From assembly GCF_000828715.1 (NCBI RefSeq), contig NZ_AP014583.1, forward strand, positions 2,230,001 to 2,294,000: 64,000 nt of DNA, given 5' to 3'. How positions within the stretch are numbered: the stretch's first letter is position 1; every line of letters begins with the position of its first letter. The translations under genes were made by a program, and so were the position numbers. The notes beneath the pieces were generated by a model. The model worked only from the letters and a program-made list of their open reading frames with translations. It was not told where the DNA came from and searched no databases. This stretch comes from Winogradskyella sp. PG-2. Its GTDB lineage: Bacteria; Bacteroidota; Bacteroidia; Flavobacteriales; Flavobacteriaceae. This document shows, in pieces, positions 17,018-25,433 of the stretch.

Positions 17018-17836
17018 ATGAAAAAAACTTTACTATTTGTATTCGGTTTATTTACAATAGCTTCCTTCTCACAAGATGTTAAAAGAATAGAGATTAAAGG
17101 CTCAGTAATTGTTGCAACTCAAGATAAAGAAGGTGTTACAGTATACAATTCTTCATCTAATAAAGGAACAACAACAGACGAAAATGGCGATTTTGAAATA
17201 AAAGTTGGATTAAATGATATTGTAGAATTTGGTGCGCTACAGTTCAAAGACTTTAAAGTAACTATAAATGAAAACGTCATAAAGTCTAAGCAACTAACCG
17301 TTATATTAGTTGAGGAAGTTAATAAATTAGATGAAGTTGTAATCTTGCCGTTTGGTCTTACAGGTAATTTAGATGCTGATTTAGAGAATGTAAGAACCTA
17401 TAATGTAAGTTTAGATGATGTATATTTTGGTTTAGATCATATTAGTGATTTTGAATTTTCTCCAGATTATAAAACAAAGGCAGATAATTTAGCATTTAAT
17501 GAGTACAATCCTACCATGGGTAATATGCTTAATGTAGTTAATCTAGCAGGGTTTTTGGTAAGTCAGATTGTAGATTTTGATGGAGATAAGGATAATACAA
17601 CACAAGAAAAAGAAGTTGCTAAAACCCCTTTTAAAAAAGCCTTAGATCAGTATAGTGTAAATTATATGCACTCTAATTTTAATATTCCTCTTAATAAGGT
17701 TGATGCATTTATTCATTATGTTGAAAAAGAAGGTATTGATGAAACTTTGTTAGAAAAAGACAAAGAAATGCAGTTTTTAGAACGTATTACGCAGCTTAGT
17801 AAATCCTATCTAAAACTTGAGAGTGAAAAAGATTAG
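17018..17836 (+). CDS. CarboxypepD_reg-like exported protein
   Basis: 272 residues with a signal peptide (about 1-18, ending ASFSQDV). A carboxypeptidase-regulatory-like beta sandwich follows at about 24-100: IKGSVIVATQDKEGVTVYN, then GTTTDENGDFEIKV and VVILPFGLTGN. The C-terminal part (about 130-272) is alpha-helical and has no motif I recognise. This domain usually opens TonB-dependent receptors; here it stands alone without a plug or barrel. The next gene is a paralogue starting seven bases after this stop, so the pair is cotranscribed. Confidence 0.8.
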   Translation: MKKTLLFVFGLFTIASFSQDVKRIEIKGSVIVATQDKEGVTVYNSSSNKGTTTDENGDFEIKVGLNDIVEFGALQFKDFKVTINENVIKSKQLTVILVEEVNKLDEVVILPFGLTGNLDADLENVRTYNVSLDDVYFGLDHISDFEFSPDYKTKADNLAFNEYNPTMGNMLNVVNLAGFLVSQIVDFDGDKDNTTQEKEVAKTPFKKALDQYSVNYMHSNFNIPLNKVDAFIHYVEKEGIDETLLEKDKEMQFLERITQLSKSYLKLESEKD

Positions 17837-17842
17837 TCTTCT

Positions 17843-18619
17843 ATGTTTTTTATGGTCTTTATCTCAACAATGGTTCTTAATGCTCAGCGCAAAGAATTAA
17901 AAGGTCAATTGGTTTCTAATGATGAAGTAGAAGGGCTTCACATACTCAATAAAACAGCAACTAAATATACTATTTCTAATGAAGATGGTAGTTTTGTTAT
18001 ACCAGCGAGAGTTTCAGATACAATAGTGATTTCAGGCTTAAAATACCAATTGCAAGAGTATATCATTACCCAATCTATAATGGATATAGGTAGCTTTAAT
18101 GTCTTGTTAATTGAAAAAATAAATGAGCTAAATGAAGTTATTGTAGGAAAAATATTGACAGGAAGTTTAAAGTCTGATCTTGAAAATTCTGATGCAAAAA
18201 CAGAGGTTAATTTTTACGATTTAGGTATTCCAGGAAATATAAAAAAACCCCTTACTCAAAATGAGCAGAAACTACACGATGCTGATGGTGGTTCGTGGGG
18301 ACATGTAGGCCTAGGTTTTGGACTTAATTTTCATAAACTATTAAATAGAATTAGTGGTAGAACAAAAAAACTTAAAGACATTGTAGCTTTAGATGATAGA
18401 GATAGATGTATAAATCGACTAAGAATCGATTATGAGTCAATAATTTTTGAAAATGATACCTTAGCAGAGAATTTGAAAAACGAATACTTTTTGTTCTGTC
18501 AAGAGGACGAAAGCTTTCTTGGTTTATGTGAAGAAAAAAATGAAATAAAACTCTTAGAATATTTACAGCAAAAACTTAAAGCTTATCAAGAAAATAGGAA
18601 ATCCTTAACTAAAGATTAA
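17843..18619 (+). CDS. CarboxypepD_reg-like exported protein (paralogue)
   Basis: 258 residues with a short signal peptide ending LNAQRKE. The domain layout is like the preceding gene: KELKGQLVSNDEVEGLHILN, NEDGSFVIPARVSDTIVISG and a LNEVIVG...LTGSLKSDLEN segment, matching DEVVILPFGLTGNLDADLEN in the neighbour. So the two are tandem duplicates that have diverged. The C-terminal half differs (GDRDRC-like DDRDRCINRLRIDY) and resembles flavobacterial proteins of unknown function. Likely secreted or outer-membrane associated. Confidence 0.8.
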   Translation: MFFMVFISTMVLNAQRKELKGQLVSNDEVEGLHILNKTATKYTISNEDGSFVIPARVSDTIVISGLKYQLQEYIITQSIMDIGSFNVLLIEKINELNEVIVGKILTGSLKSDLENSDAKTEVNFYDLGIPGNIKKPLTQNEQKLHDADGGSWGHVGLGFGLNFHKLLNRISGRTKKLKDIVALDDRDRCINRLRIDYESIIFENDTLAENLKNEYFLFCQEDESFLGLCEEKNEIKLLEYLQQKLKAYQENRKSLTKD

Positions 18620-18665
18620 CTTTGGAATACTTTTTGGATTTGTTTCAATAAGAACTAAAAATAAT

Positions 18666-19172
18666 ATGAAATCATTACCATATATAATCGCTTTTTTAAT
18701 AGCTCCGTTACTTGTCTCTAACACTATTGAGCACGAGTATTATGTGAGCGTCACGAAGATTGAATATGCTAAGGAGCAACAATCTCTTCAAATTATAACT
18801 CAGATTTTTATTAATGACTTTGAAGAATTATTGCGTAAGCGTTATGATGAGGATATTACTTTAAATGAAAAAGATGAGTCAGAAACTGTAGAGAAATACA
18901 TGAATAGATATTTGTCTGATAAGCTTAAGGTTAATGTCAATGGTGCTTTGGTTGGTTTTAAGTTTATAGGTAAAGAATATAGGGATGACATTACTTATTG
19001 CTATTTAGAAATTGAAAACATTTCTGAAGTAAAATCATTAGAGGTTGTTAACAGAACTCTGTTTGATATGTTTCCAGAACAGCAGAACATTGTAAGATTA
19101 AAACTACTAGACAGAAATAAGAGTTTTTTATTACTTCCAGATAATGATAAATGCATGTTAAACTTTGATTAA
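18666..19172 (+). CDS. DUF6702 family exported protein
   Basis: 168 residues with a signal peptide (about 1-20, ending LLVSNTIEHEYY). The body has the DUF6702 pattern: HEYYVSVTKIEYAKEQQSLQ, QIFINDFEELLRKRYD and VVNRTLFDMFPEQQNIVRL. The family is found in many Bacteroidota directly upstream of an M1 peptidase, as here, but its function is unknown. It probably belongs to the same transcript as the two CarboxypepD-type genes (gap 46 bases). Confidence 0.8.
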   Translation: MKSLPYIIAFLIAPLLVSNTIEHEYYVSVTKIEYAKEQQSLQIITQIFINDFEELLRKRYDEDITLNEKDESETVEKYMNRYLSDKLKVNVNGALVGFKFIGKEYRDDITYCYLEIENISEVKSLEVVNRTLFDMFPEQQNIVRLKLLDRNKSFLLLPDNDKCMLNFD

Positions 19173-19325
19173 AATCTGTTAAAGACATCCTAAAATTACT
19201 ACTTTAGGCATCATTTTTTAACAACACTAATTTCTATGAAACATCTTATTCAAAACTTGATCGTTTTTGTAATCGGTTAGATAGATGTTCTACAGGACTT
19301 TTAAAAAAAAGCAAAACAATAACTC

Positions 19326-21623
19326 ATGAAAATTTTAAAGTATTTTTTATTCGCTTTTCTATTTGTTTCAGCGAGCACTTATGCTCAAAATGAAATAAAA
19401 CCTGAGCGTAAACCTGGTCACACTAATCAAAACAAATTCAAACAATTATATGATGAATTTGCAACGCCTAACATGTTTAGAACAGGTTCTGGTGCTCCTG
19501 GTCCTGCATACTACCAGCAACAAGCAGATTACAAAATGGATATTGAAATCGATGATGTAAATGCAAAATTGTACGGTAATGAAACGATTACTTACACAAA
19601 TAATTCGCCAGATGAATTAAAATATCTTTGGGTACAGTTAGATCAAAATATGCGTGCTAAAGATTCTAAAACACCTCTAATTAGTGGTTCTGGTGTATCA
19701 CCAGCAACATCATCTTCTAGAGCTGTTAGATCTTATTTAAAAGAGCGTTTTGATGGTGGTTTTAATATTGAGCATGTCAAAGATGTAAACGGAAAAGATT
19801 TGCCACATATGATTAATCGTACCATGATGCGTGTAGAGTTACCAAATGCTATGAAAACTGGGGATAAGTTTTCATTTAGCATAAAGTGGTGGTATAATAT
19901 TAATGATCATGTTAAAGATGGTGGACGTTCAGGTTATGAGTATTTTGAAGAAAATGATAACCGTATATATGTTATGGCACAATTCTATCCTCGTATGGCT
20001 GTATATAACGATACTGAAGGATGGCAAAATTCGCAATTTTGGGGACGTGATGAGTTTGCGTTACCTTTTGGTGATTTTGACGTAAATATTACTGTTCCTG
20101 CTGATCATATTTTAGATGGTACTGGTTACTTAGTAAATAGAGAAGATGTTTTTTCTAAAACTATGATGAAGCGTTATAAGCAGGCTAAAAAGTCTTTTGA
20201 TGAGCCGGTTATGATTGTAACTCAAGAAGAAGCAGAAAAAACTGAAAAGACTAAAAGTAATAAGAAGAAAACATGGAAGCTATCTGCACAGATGGTGCGT
20301 GATTTTGGTTTTGCAACATCTCGAAAATTTATTTGGGATATGATGGCAGTAAAAATTGGAGATAAAGATGTAATGGCGGTTTCAATGTATTCTAAAGAAG
20401 GAAATCCATTATGGGAACAGTGGTCTACAAGAACTGTAGCCAGTACATTAAAGTCTTATTCTCGTATGACATTTGATTATCCTTATCATAAAGCAATATC
20501 AGTGCATGCACCTATGGGAATGGAATATCCAATGATCTGTTACAATTTTGGTCGTCCTGATAAAGAAGGAAACTATTCTGATAGAACTAAGTACGGAATG
20601 ATTAGTGTAATTATTCATGAGGTAGGTCATAACTTTTTTCCAATGATTGTAAATAGTGATGAACGCCAATGGACATGGATGGATGAAGGTTTAAATACAT
20701 TTGTACAATATGTTGCTGAGCAAGATTTTGGAGAATGGAATCCTACAGCACTTTCGGAAGGTCACGATGCTTATCCATCACGACGAGGACCTGCTAAAAA
20801 TATCGTGAGATATATGGGAGGAAATCAGGATTTTATTGCTCCTATTATGACTAAAGGTTTAAATACGTATCAATTTGGTAGTAATGCTTACAGTAAACCA
20901 GCAACAGGACTAAATATGTTGCGAGAAACCATAATGGGTCGAGACCTTTTTGATTACTCTTTTAGAGAATATTCTAATCGTTGGATGTTTAAGCATCCTA
21001 CACCAGAAGATTTCTTTCGTACAATGGAAGATGCATCTGCAATCGATTTGGATTGGTTTTGGAGAGGCTGGTTCTATACGACTGATTACACAGATATTGG
21101 TTTAAAGGAAGTTAAGAAATTTGTAGTTACTGGCACACCAAATGAAAATGGGAAGAAGCTAGCTGAGCGTTACAATAGAGATCCGAATAGTTTGGTTTAT
21201 TTCGTTGAAGAAGGTGCTGAAGGTTATGATGAAGCGATGAGTAATCCAACATCTATCGAGGATATTCCTACTGTAAAGGAATACATTATGGATAATTTTA
21301 CTCCCGAAGAGCAGAAGGCTATGAAAAAAGCTCCAAAATATTTTTATCAAGTTACTTTTGATAAGCCTGGTGGATTGGTAATGCCTCTTATCGTAGAATA
21401 TGAATATGCAGATGGTACAAAAGAGAAAATAACTTATCCAGCCCAGATATGGAGATTTAACGACAAAGAGGTTAGTAGAGCAGTAGCTAGTGATAAAGAA
21501 ATAGTATCAATTACTGTTGACCCAGATTTGGAAACAGCAGATGTTGATACCTCTAATAATTCTTGGCCAAGAGAAGTTGAAGAGAGTGATTTCGATAAGT
21601 TTAAGAATAAAGTAAAGGACTAA
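19326..21623 (+). CDS. M1-family metallopeptidase, exported
   Basis: 765 residues with a signal peptide ending STYAQNE. The zinc site is HEVGH (H431, E432, H435) with the third ligand E454 in WMDEGLNTF, giving the HExxH-x18-E arrangement of gluzincin aminopeptidases. An N-terminal beta domain (YKMDIEIDDVNAKLYGNETI) matches the family. The classic GAMEN exopeptidase motif is not obvious; HAPMGMEYPMICY at the corresponding place has MEY instead. The C-terminal PREVEESD segment is also common in flavobacterial members. Probably a periplasmic or secreted aminopeptidase. Confidence 0.92.
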   Translation: MKILKYFLFAFLFVSASTYAQNEIKPERKPGHTNQNKFKQLYDEFATPNMFRTGSGAPGPAYYQQQADYKMDIEIDDVNAKLYGNETITYTNNSPDELKYLWVQLDQNMRAKDSKTPLISGSGVSPATSSSRAVRSYLKERFDGGFNIEHVKDVNGKDLPHMINRTMMRVELPNAMKTGDKFSFSIKWWYNINDHVKDGGRSGYEYFEENDNRIYVMAQFYPRMAVYNDTEGWQNSQFWGRDEFALPFGDFDVNITVPADHILDGTGYLVNREDVFSKTMMKRYKQAKKSFDEPVMIVTQEEAEKTEKTKSNKKKTWKLSAQMVRDFGFATSRKFIWDMMAVKIGDKDVMAVSMYSKEGNPLWEQWSTRTVASTLKSYSRMTFDYPYHKAISVHAPMGMEYPMICYNFGRPDKEGNYSDRTKYGMISVIIHEVGHNFFPMIVNSDERQWTWMDEGLNTFVQYVAEQDFGEWNPTALSEGHDAYPSRRGPAKNIVRYMGGNQDFIAPIMTKGLNTYQFGSNAYSKPATGLNMLRETIMGRDLFDYSFREYSNRWMFKHPTPEDFFRTMEDASAIDLDWFWRGWFYTTDYTDIGLKEVKKFVVTGTPNENGKKLAERYNRDPNSLVYFVEEGAEGYDEAMSNPTSIEDIPTVKEYIMDNFTPEEQKAMKKAPKYFYQVTFDKPGGLVMPLIVEYEYADGTKEKITYPAQIWRFNDKEVSRAVASDKEIVSITVDPDLETADVDTSNNSWPREVEESDFDKFKNKVKD

Positions 21624-21643
21624 TTAGTTCTAATAAAAAATAT

Positions 21644-21673
21644 AAAGCCGACTTTAACGAGTTGGCTTTTTTT
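21644..21673 (+). terminator. Intrinsic terminator after the M1 peptidase gene
   Basis: Stem AAAGCCGACT / AGTTGGCTTT (one G-U pair on the plus strand, six-base loop TTAACG) followed by a T-run. It separates the M1 cluster from tatA, whose -7 box begins about 20 bases later. Confidence 0.85.
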
Positions 21674-21690
21674 ATTACATAAAGTCGCTC

Positions 21691-21698
21691 TATATTTG
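21691..21698 (+). promoter_or_regulatory. Candidate -7 box for tatA
   Basis: TATATTTG matches TAnnTTTG and ends four bases before the GTG start of tatA at 21703, so the transcript would be leaderless. The nearest TTG upstream is 26 bases away, longer than usual, and lies inside the terminator. Confidence 0.35.
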
Positions 21699-21702
21699 TA
21701 CT

Positions 21703-21993
21703 GTGATACAACAAGTAACATTATTATTTATTGGAGGTACTGAAATCGTATTTATACTATTTATAGTAGTCTTAGTTTTTGGTGCTGATAAACTACCTGA
21801 AATTGCTAGAGGTTTGGGTAAAGGTATGCGAACTTTAAAAGACGCTACTAATGATATTAAGAATGAGGTTACTAAAAGCGCTAAGGAAAATAATATCATC
21901 GATACAGATGTTGCCAAGGATATTCAAGACGAAATCAATAAAGTGAAAGACGATTTAGGTGACTTTACAGGCTCTGTAAAGAGAAAATTATAA
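21703..21993 (+). CDS. tatA: Sec-independent translocase subunit TatA
   Basis: Pore-forming subunit of the twin-arginine translocase for folded proteins. 96 residues: a single N-terminal membrane helix (about 10-26, GGTEIVFILFIVVLVFGADK) followed by the amphipathic helix LPEIARGLGKGMRTLKDAT and a charged tail. The FGADKLPEIARGLGKG stretch is diagnostic. The only plausible start is GTG. tatC is not in the window. It lies nine bases from the convergent O-methyltransferase gene. Confidence 0.93.
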   Translation: MIQQVTLLFIGGTEIVFILFIVVLVFGADKLPEIARGLGKGMRTLKDATNDIKNEVTKSAKENNIIDTDVAKDIQDEINKVKDDLGDFTGSVKRKL

Positions 21994-22002
21994 AAAGCAT
22001 TA

Positions 22003-22647
22003 CTATTTTATTCTTCTACTTATTGTTAATCCATCTCTAACAGGTAATAGAACGGTTTCTATCCGCTCATCATTTTTAAGCAAAATATTATAGTCTAGAA
22101 CGGCTTTTGTAGATTTATCTTTATCATTTAATGGCTCAATAACTTTACCGTGCCACAATACATTATCTGATAGAATAATACCACCAGGATTGAGCTTGTC
22201 AATTATCAAATGAAAATAATTACAGTAATTGGGTTTGTCTGCATCAATAAATACTAAATCAAAAGTCTGATTTAATTTTGGAATAATATCTATTGCACTA
22301 CCAGTATGCTGAGTAATTTGATTTCCATAATCAGATTTTTCAAAATATTTACGCTGAAAATCAACTAATTCCTCATTGATATCAATGGTATGTAATATAC
22401 CATCAGAAGTTAATCCTTCAGCCAAACAGAGTGTAGAGTAGCCAGTAAATGTTCCTAATTCTAATATAGATCTTGGATTTACCAATTTAGAAATCATACT
22501 TAGTACTCTACCTTGGTATGGACCACTGAGCATAATAGGCTGTAATACTTTTTGATATGTTTCTCTAGTGAGTTGCTGTAATAACTTAGGCTCTTGCTCT
22601 GAATGAGATACAACATAAGTGTCTAAAGCTTCAGACAAAAAATACAT
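22003..22647 (-). CDS. O-methyltransferase (COMT-like, class I SAM)
   Basis: 214 residues of the bacterial catechol O-methyltransferase-like family. Visible motifs: SILELGTFTGYSTLCLAEGL (SAM-binding loop), HTIDINEELVDFQRKYFEKS, FDLVFIDADKPNYCNYFHL (metal-binding IDADK) and GGIILSDNVLWHGKV. Homologues methylate catechols, caffeoyl-CoA or other phenolic hydroxyls in a divalent-cation dependent manner. The physiological substrate is unknown. It lies downstream of the small membrane protein and the kynurenine block on the same strand. Confidence 0.93.
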   Translation of the reverse strand: MYFLSEALDTYVVSHSEQEPKLLQQLTRETYQKVLQPIMLSGPYQGRVLSMISKLVNPRSILELGTFTGYSTLCLAEGLTSDGILHTIDINEELVDFQRKYFEKSDYGNQITQHTGSAIDIIPKLNQTFDLVFIDADKPNYCNYFHLIIDKLNPGGIILSDNVLWHGKVIEPLNDKDKSTKAVLDYNILLKNDERIETVLLPVRDGLTISRRIK

Positions 22648-22673
22648 AAATAGAAAATTAAGTAAATGAGAAT

Positions 22674-22895
22674 TTATTCAGCAGACTCCACGACAGCTTC
22701 AACGGTTTCTTCTACTCCAGGCTTACCCATAAAATAAAGTACAGCACCTAAGACTATTAAGCCTATTTTTATAGCCCAAGCTACAGTTTCACCCCAATCA
22801 TAAATCCAATCGGTGAAACGAACAGTTAAACCAACAAAAGGTAATATGATTAATGCAATGCTTATAACTGCTAAGTAGCCTCCAATTTTTCTCAT
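22674..22895 (-). CDS. Small two-helix membrane protein
   Basis: 73 residues with two hydrophobic segments (about 7-26 and 40-58) separated by a short polar loop (FTDWIYDWGETVAW), then an acidic tail. No conserved motif is known to me. It lies 42 bases from the ACMSD gene and 26 bases from the O-methyltransferase, all on the minus strand, so it may be cotranscribed with either. Function unknown. Confidence 0.7.
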   Translation of the reverse strand: MRKIGGYLAVISIALIILPFVGLTVRFTDWIYDWGETVAWAIKIGLIVLGAVLYFMGKPGVEETVEAVVESAE

Positions 22896-22937
22896 AATAT
22901 AGTTATTGATTAGAATTTAAATATAGAAATAAATATT

Positions 22938-24023
22938 TTAAGAGGTGATTCGTGTAATGAGTTTTTGCTTGGCATTATCATCATCACCACACAACCATTG
23001 TATCACATTATCTTCCCAAATAGCATCACGTTGTGTTTCTGTAATTATATTTCTTTCAGTTGCTAGATCTAATATTTTTCCAGGATAAGACGATTGTTTT
23101 TCACTTTCCATTTCTCCAAGAGGATAAGGGTCATCTAATCCCATTAATACTTGTTTAGAGCCTTGATTTTTAATAAGTAATTCTAAACCACCTGTATCAT
23201 GCACTAAAGTATCGAAGAATATATTTTTATGACCAACAGCTTGCCTTGGATGGCTTTTATCTTCAAACAAATCTGGTCGTCCATCAAAGCCTTGAATACG
23301 TCGACCTAAGTTTATCTGAGCCAATTGTCCACCATGAGCAAAACAAACACGCATATTTTTGTACTTTTCGTAATAACCGTTTAAGGTTAAAAAGTGATAA
23401 GCATCCGCACATTGTGCTAACATCCATATGAGGTGAAAACGCCAAGATGTATTTTCCAATTTTATGAATTTTTCACCATCATAAGGGTGAACCTCCACAG
23501 CTAGATTATATTTATCTGCGAGTTCAAAAATTGGTTCGTTCTCTTCATCAAAAATACAACGCCATGTCCCAATAGTATCCATATAATGTGTTGGTAAGCA
23601 TAAGAGCTGAAGTCCTAAGACCTCAACACAACGTTCAATTTCCCAACAAGCTCCTCTAACAAAACCAGGATGTACAACAAAACCACAAGTAAATTTACTT
23701 GGATTATTATGCTGAATACGAGCATTAAAATCATTTTGAAAGCGCAAGGCTTGTTTCATCTCTTCGAGACGTAAACCATTTCCGTATAGTTGAGATAAGT
23801 TTAAAACAACTGCATGATCAATTTTAAAATGCTCCATCCAAGCTAACTTCTCATCCAAGAAAAAACTAGAATCTGTAATTGGTCTATTCCAATCTTTTTG
23901 AAGCATAAATTTTCGGTCTTTATCGACCCAGAAAATTCCTTTATCTTTCATGAATTCAGGAATTTCTTCAGGATAAGGAAGAAGATGTGAGTGACCGTTT
24001 ATTCTTAGTTTACGTTTACTCAT
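22938..24023 (-). CDS. 2-amino-3-carboxymuconate-6-semialdehyde decarboxylase (ACMSD-type amidohydrolase)
   Basis: Amidohydrolase-superfamily metalloenzyme. In the kynurenine pathway it decarboxylates ACMS to 2-aminomuconate semialdehyde, diverting it from quinolinate. About 361 residues; the zinc-binding HxH is NGHSHLLPY (residues 11 and 13). Later ligands and substrate residues are probably VEVHPYDG, CFAHGGQL and MGLDDPYPLGE. The adjacent 3-hydroxyanthranilate dioxygenase makes its substrate, which strongly supports this assignment. ATG at 24023 is chosen over a TTG one codon upstream. Confidence 0.92.
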   Translation of the reverse strand: MSKRKLRINGHSHLLPYPEEIPEFMKDKGIFWVDKDRKFMLQKDWNRPITDSSFFLDEKLAWMEHFKIDHAVVLNLSQLYGNGLRLEEMKQALRFQNDFNARIQHNNPSKFTCGFVVHPGFVRGACWEIERCVEVLGLQLLCLPTHYMDTIGTWRCIFDEENEPIFELADKYNLAVEVHPYDGEKFIKLENTSWRFHLIWMLAQCADAYHFLTLNGYYEKYKNMRVCFAHGGQLAQINLGRRIQGFDGRPDLFEDKSHPRQAVGHKNIFFDTLVHDTGGLELLIKNQGSKQVLMGLDDPYPLGEMESEKQSSYPGKILDLATERNIITETQRDAIWEDNVIQWLCGDDDNAKQKLITRITS

Positions 24024-24060
24024 CAATTTGTACTTTTTTAGGTTGTTGCATAAATATGCT

Positions 24061-24552
24061 TTACTCTTTAGAATCTTTTTTCTCTATGGTATTGTAATAT
24101 CTATCGAAGATAGCAGGCATATCCGTTTCAATATTGGCCAAAGTAAACTCTTCTTCATATAGTAAATTTGCATCCTCTTCAGAATACCACTGTAATTTGT
24201 CTTTTACTCCTTCTGGTCTAGGGTATTCAATTACCAAACCAACTGTATTAGGACCACGTTGAGGTGAATGTGGTATACCAGGAGGTAATAAGAAAATGTC
24301 GCCTTCTTTTATGTGAATATCTTTCGGTTTATCATTTTCTATAACTTTTAAAACAATATCACCTTCTACCTGATAGAAAAATTCTGGTGTTTCGTTATAG
24401 TGATAATCCTTTCTGCTGTTTGGTCCACCAACAACCATCACAATAAATTCACCATCTTTCCATACCACTTTATTACCAACAGGTGGTTTCAGTAGATGAC
24501 GGTTTTCTTCTATCCAAGCTTTGAAATTTATAGGAGGAAATAATTTACTCAT
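24061..24552 (-). CDS. 3-hydroxyanthranilate 3,4-dioxygenase
   Basis: Cupin Fe(II) dioxygenase that opens the ring of 3-hydroxyanthranilate to ACMS. 163 residues. The catalytic set fits the well-studied bacterial enzyme residue by residue: R47 (PNSRKDYH), H51, E57, H95 (GIPHSPQRG), R99 and E109. Unlike the characterised bacterial and yeast enzymes, it has no cysteine at all, so the C-terminal rubredoxin-like iron site is missing. It stands 37 bases upstream of the ACMSD gene, with inverted palindromic repeats just upstream of its start. Confidence 0.94.
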   Translation of the reverse strand: MSKLFPPINFKAWIEENRHLLKPPVGNKVVWKDGEFIVMVVGGPNSRKDYHYNETPEFFYQVEGDIVLKVIENDKPKDIHIKEGDIFLLPPGIPHSPQRGPNTVGLVIEYPRPEGVKDKLQWYSEEDANLLYEEEFTLANIETDMPAIFDRYYNTIEKKDSKE

Positions 24553-24565
24553 GATACTTCTGTTT

Positions 24566-24640
24566 TGTCATTCCTGCGAAAGCAGGAATCTATATTAATT
24601 ATTGTTTTCATTGTGGGTTCCTGCTTTCGCAGGAATGACA
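24566..24640. repeat. Paired palindromic elements in opposite orientation
   Basis: Two 25-base units face each other: 24566-24590 and 24616-24640. The second is the reverse complement of the first with one mismatch. Each unit is itself a hairpin, TTCCTGC-GAAA-GCAGGAA. A decayed half copy lies at 31353-31378. The pattern resembles the dispersed REP-like palindromes common in this group. They sit between the SDR and dioxygenase genes and could stabilise or attenuate the kynurenine transcript. Confidence 0.8.
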
Positions 24641-24650
24641 AGTTCTAAAG

Positions 24651-25433
24651 TTACAAACTTTTTGTGCGACCACCATCAACAGGAAGGTTAATTCCGTTAA
24701 TGTAAGCTGCACGTTCACTAGCTAAAAATGTAATAGCATCTGCTAACTCTTCAGGTTTAGCAAATCGCTTTGCTGGTACAGCATTTTTCATAGCTTCAGA
24801 TGTGTCTTCTTCTGATTTGCCAGTTTTTACTGATTTGTTTTTAATGATTTGAGTTAACCGTTCAGTACCAGTAGCTCCAGGAAGTACATTATTTACTGTA
24901 ATACCAAATTGACCTAATTCATTAGCTAAAGTTTTACTCCAGCTGGCAACAGCCCCACGAATGGTATTACTCACACCTAGACCATCTAAAGGTTGTTTTA
25001 CCGAAGTAGAAATAACATTAATAATACGACCATAACCTTGTTCTTTCATTTGTGGAACAACAGCCTGAACTAATACATGATTACATTTCAAATGTTGCGT
25101 AAAAGCACTTTCAAAGTCTTCAACTTTAGCCGAAAATATTGGTCCACCTGCTGGTCCGCCTGTATTATTGATTAGAACATGAAAACCATGTTGTTTTTTT
25201 ATATAATTATTGACCTTTTCCATTAGTTCTATTGGATTAGAAAAATCAGCAACTATATAATCGTGATTTCTATGCTGAGGTAATTCAGCAAGGGTCATAT
25301 TTAATTTATCCTCGTTACGCGCTATTAAAGTTACAATTGCTCCTTCTTCAGCTAAAGCTAAAGCAGTTGCTTTTCCTATACCTGCAGTACTACCACAGAC
25401 TAAAGCGTATTTATTGTTAAGGTTTAAGTTCAT
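24651..25433 (-). CDS. SDR-family oxidoreductase with degenerate active site
   Basis: 260 residues, classical short-chain dehydrogenase fold: cofactor loop GSTAGIG at 14-20 and NNTGG at 89-93. The catalytic Ser region is present (NVISTS, 139-144), but the Tyr-x3-Lys pair is replaced by S155-N-T-I-R159 (GLGVSNTIRGAV). I recall a BKR-like SDR subgroup described as lacking the full tetrad; this protein fits that. It lies within the kynurenine block between a DUF1795-type gene and the dioxygenase. A role in this pathway is inferred only from position. Confidence 0.85.
   Translation of the reverse strand: MNLNLNNKYALVCGSTAGIGKATALALAEEGAIVTLIARNEDKLNMTLAELPQHRNHDYIVADFSNPIELMEKVNNYIKKQHGFHVLINNTGGPAGGPIFSAKVEDFESAFTQHLKCNHVLVQAVVPQMKEQGYGRIINVISTSVKQPLDGLGVSNTIRGAVASWSKTLANELGQFGITVNNVLPGATGTERLTQIIKNKSVKTGKSEEDTSEAMKNAVPAKRFAKPEELADAITFLASERAAYINGINLPVDGGRTKSL

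Noticed and set aside
19236..19280. 14-residue frame MKHLIQNLIVFVIG before the M1 peptidase gene.
   Set aside because: It looks like a signal-peptide start but stops at once; no neighbour begins the same way, so it cannot be called a relic with confidence.
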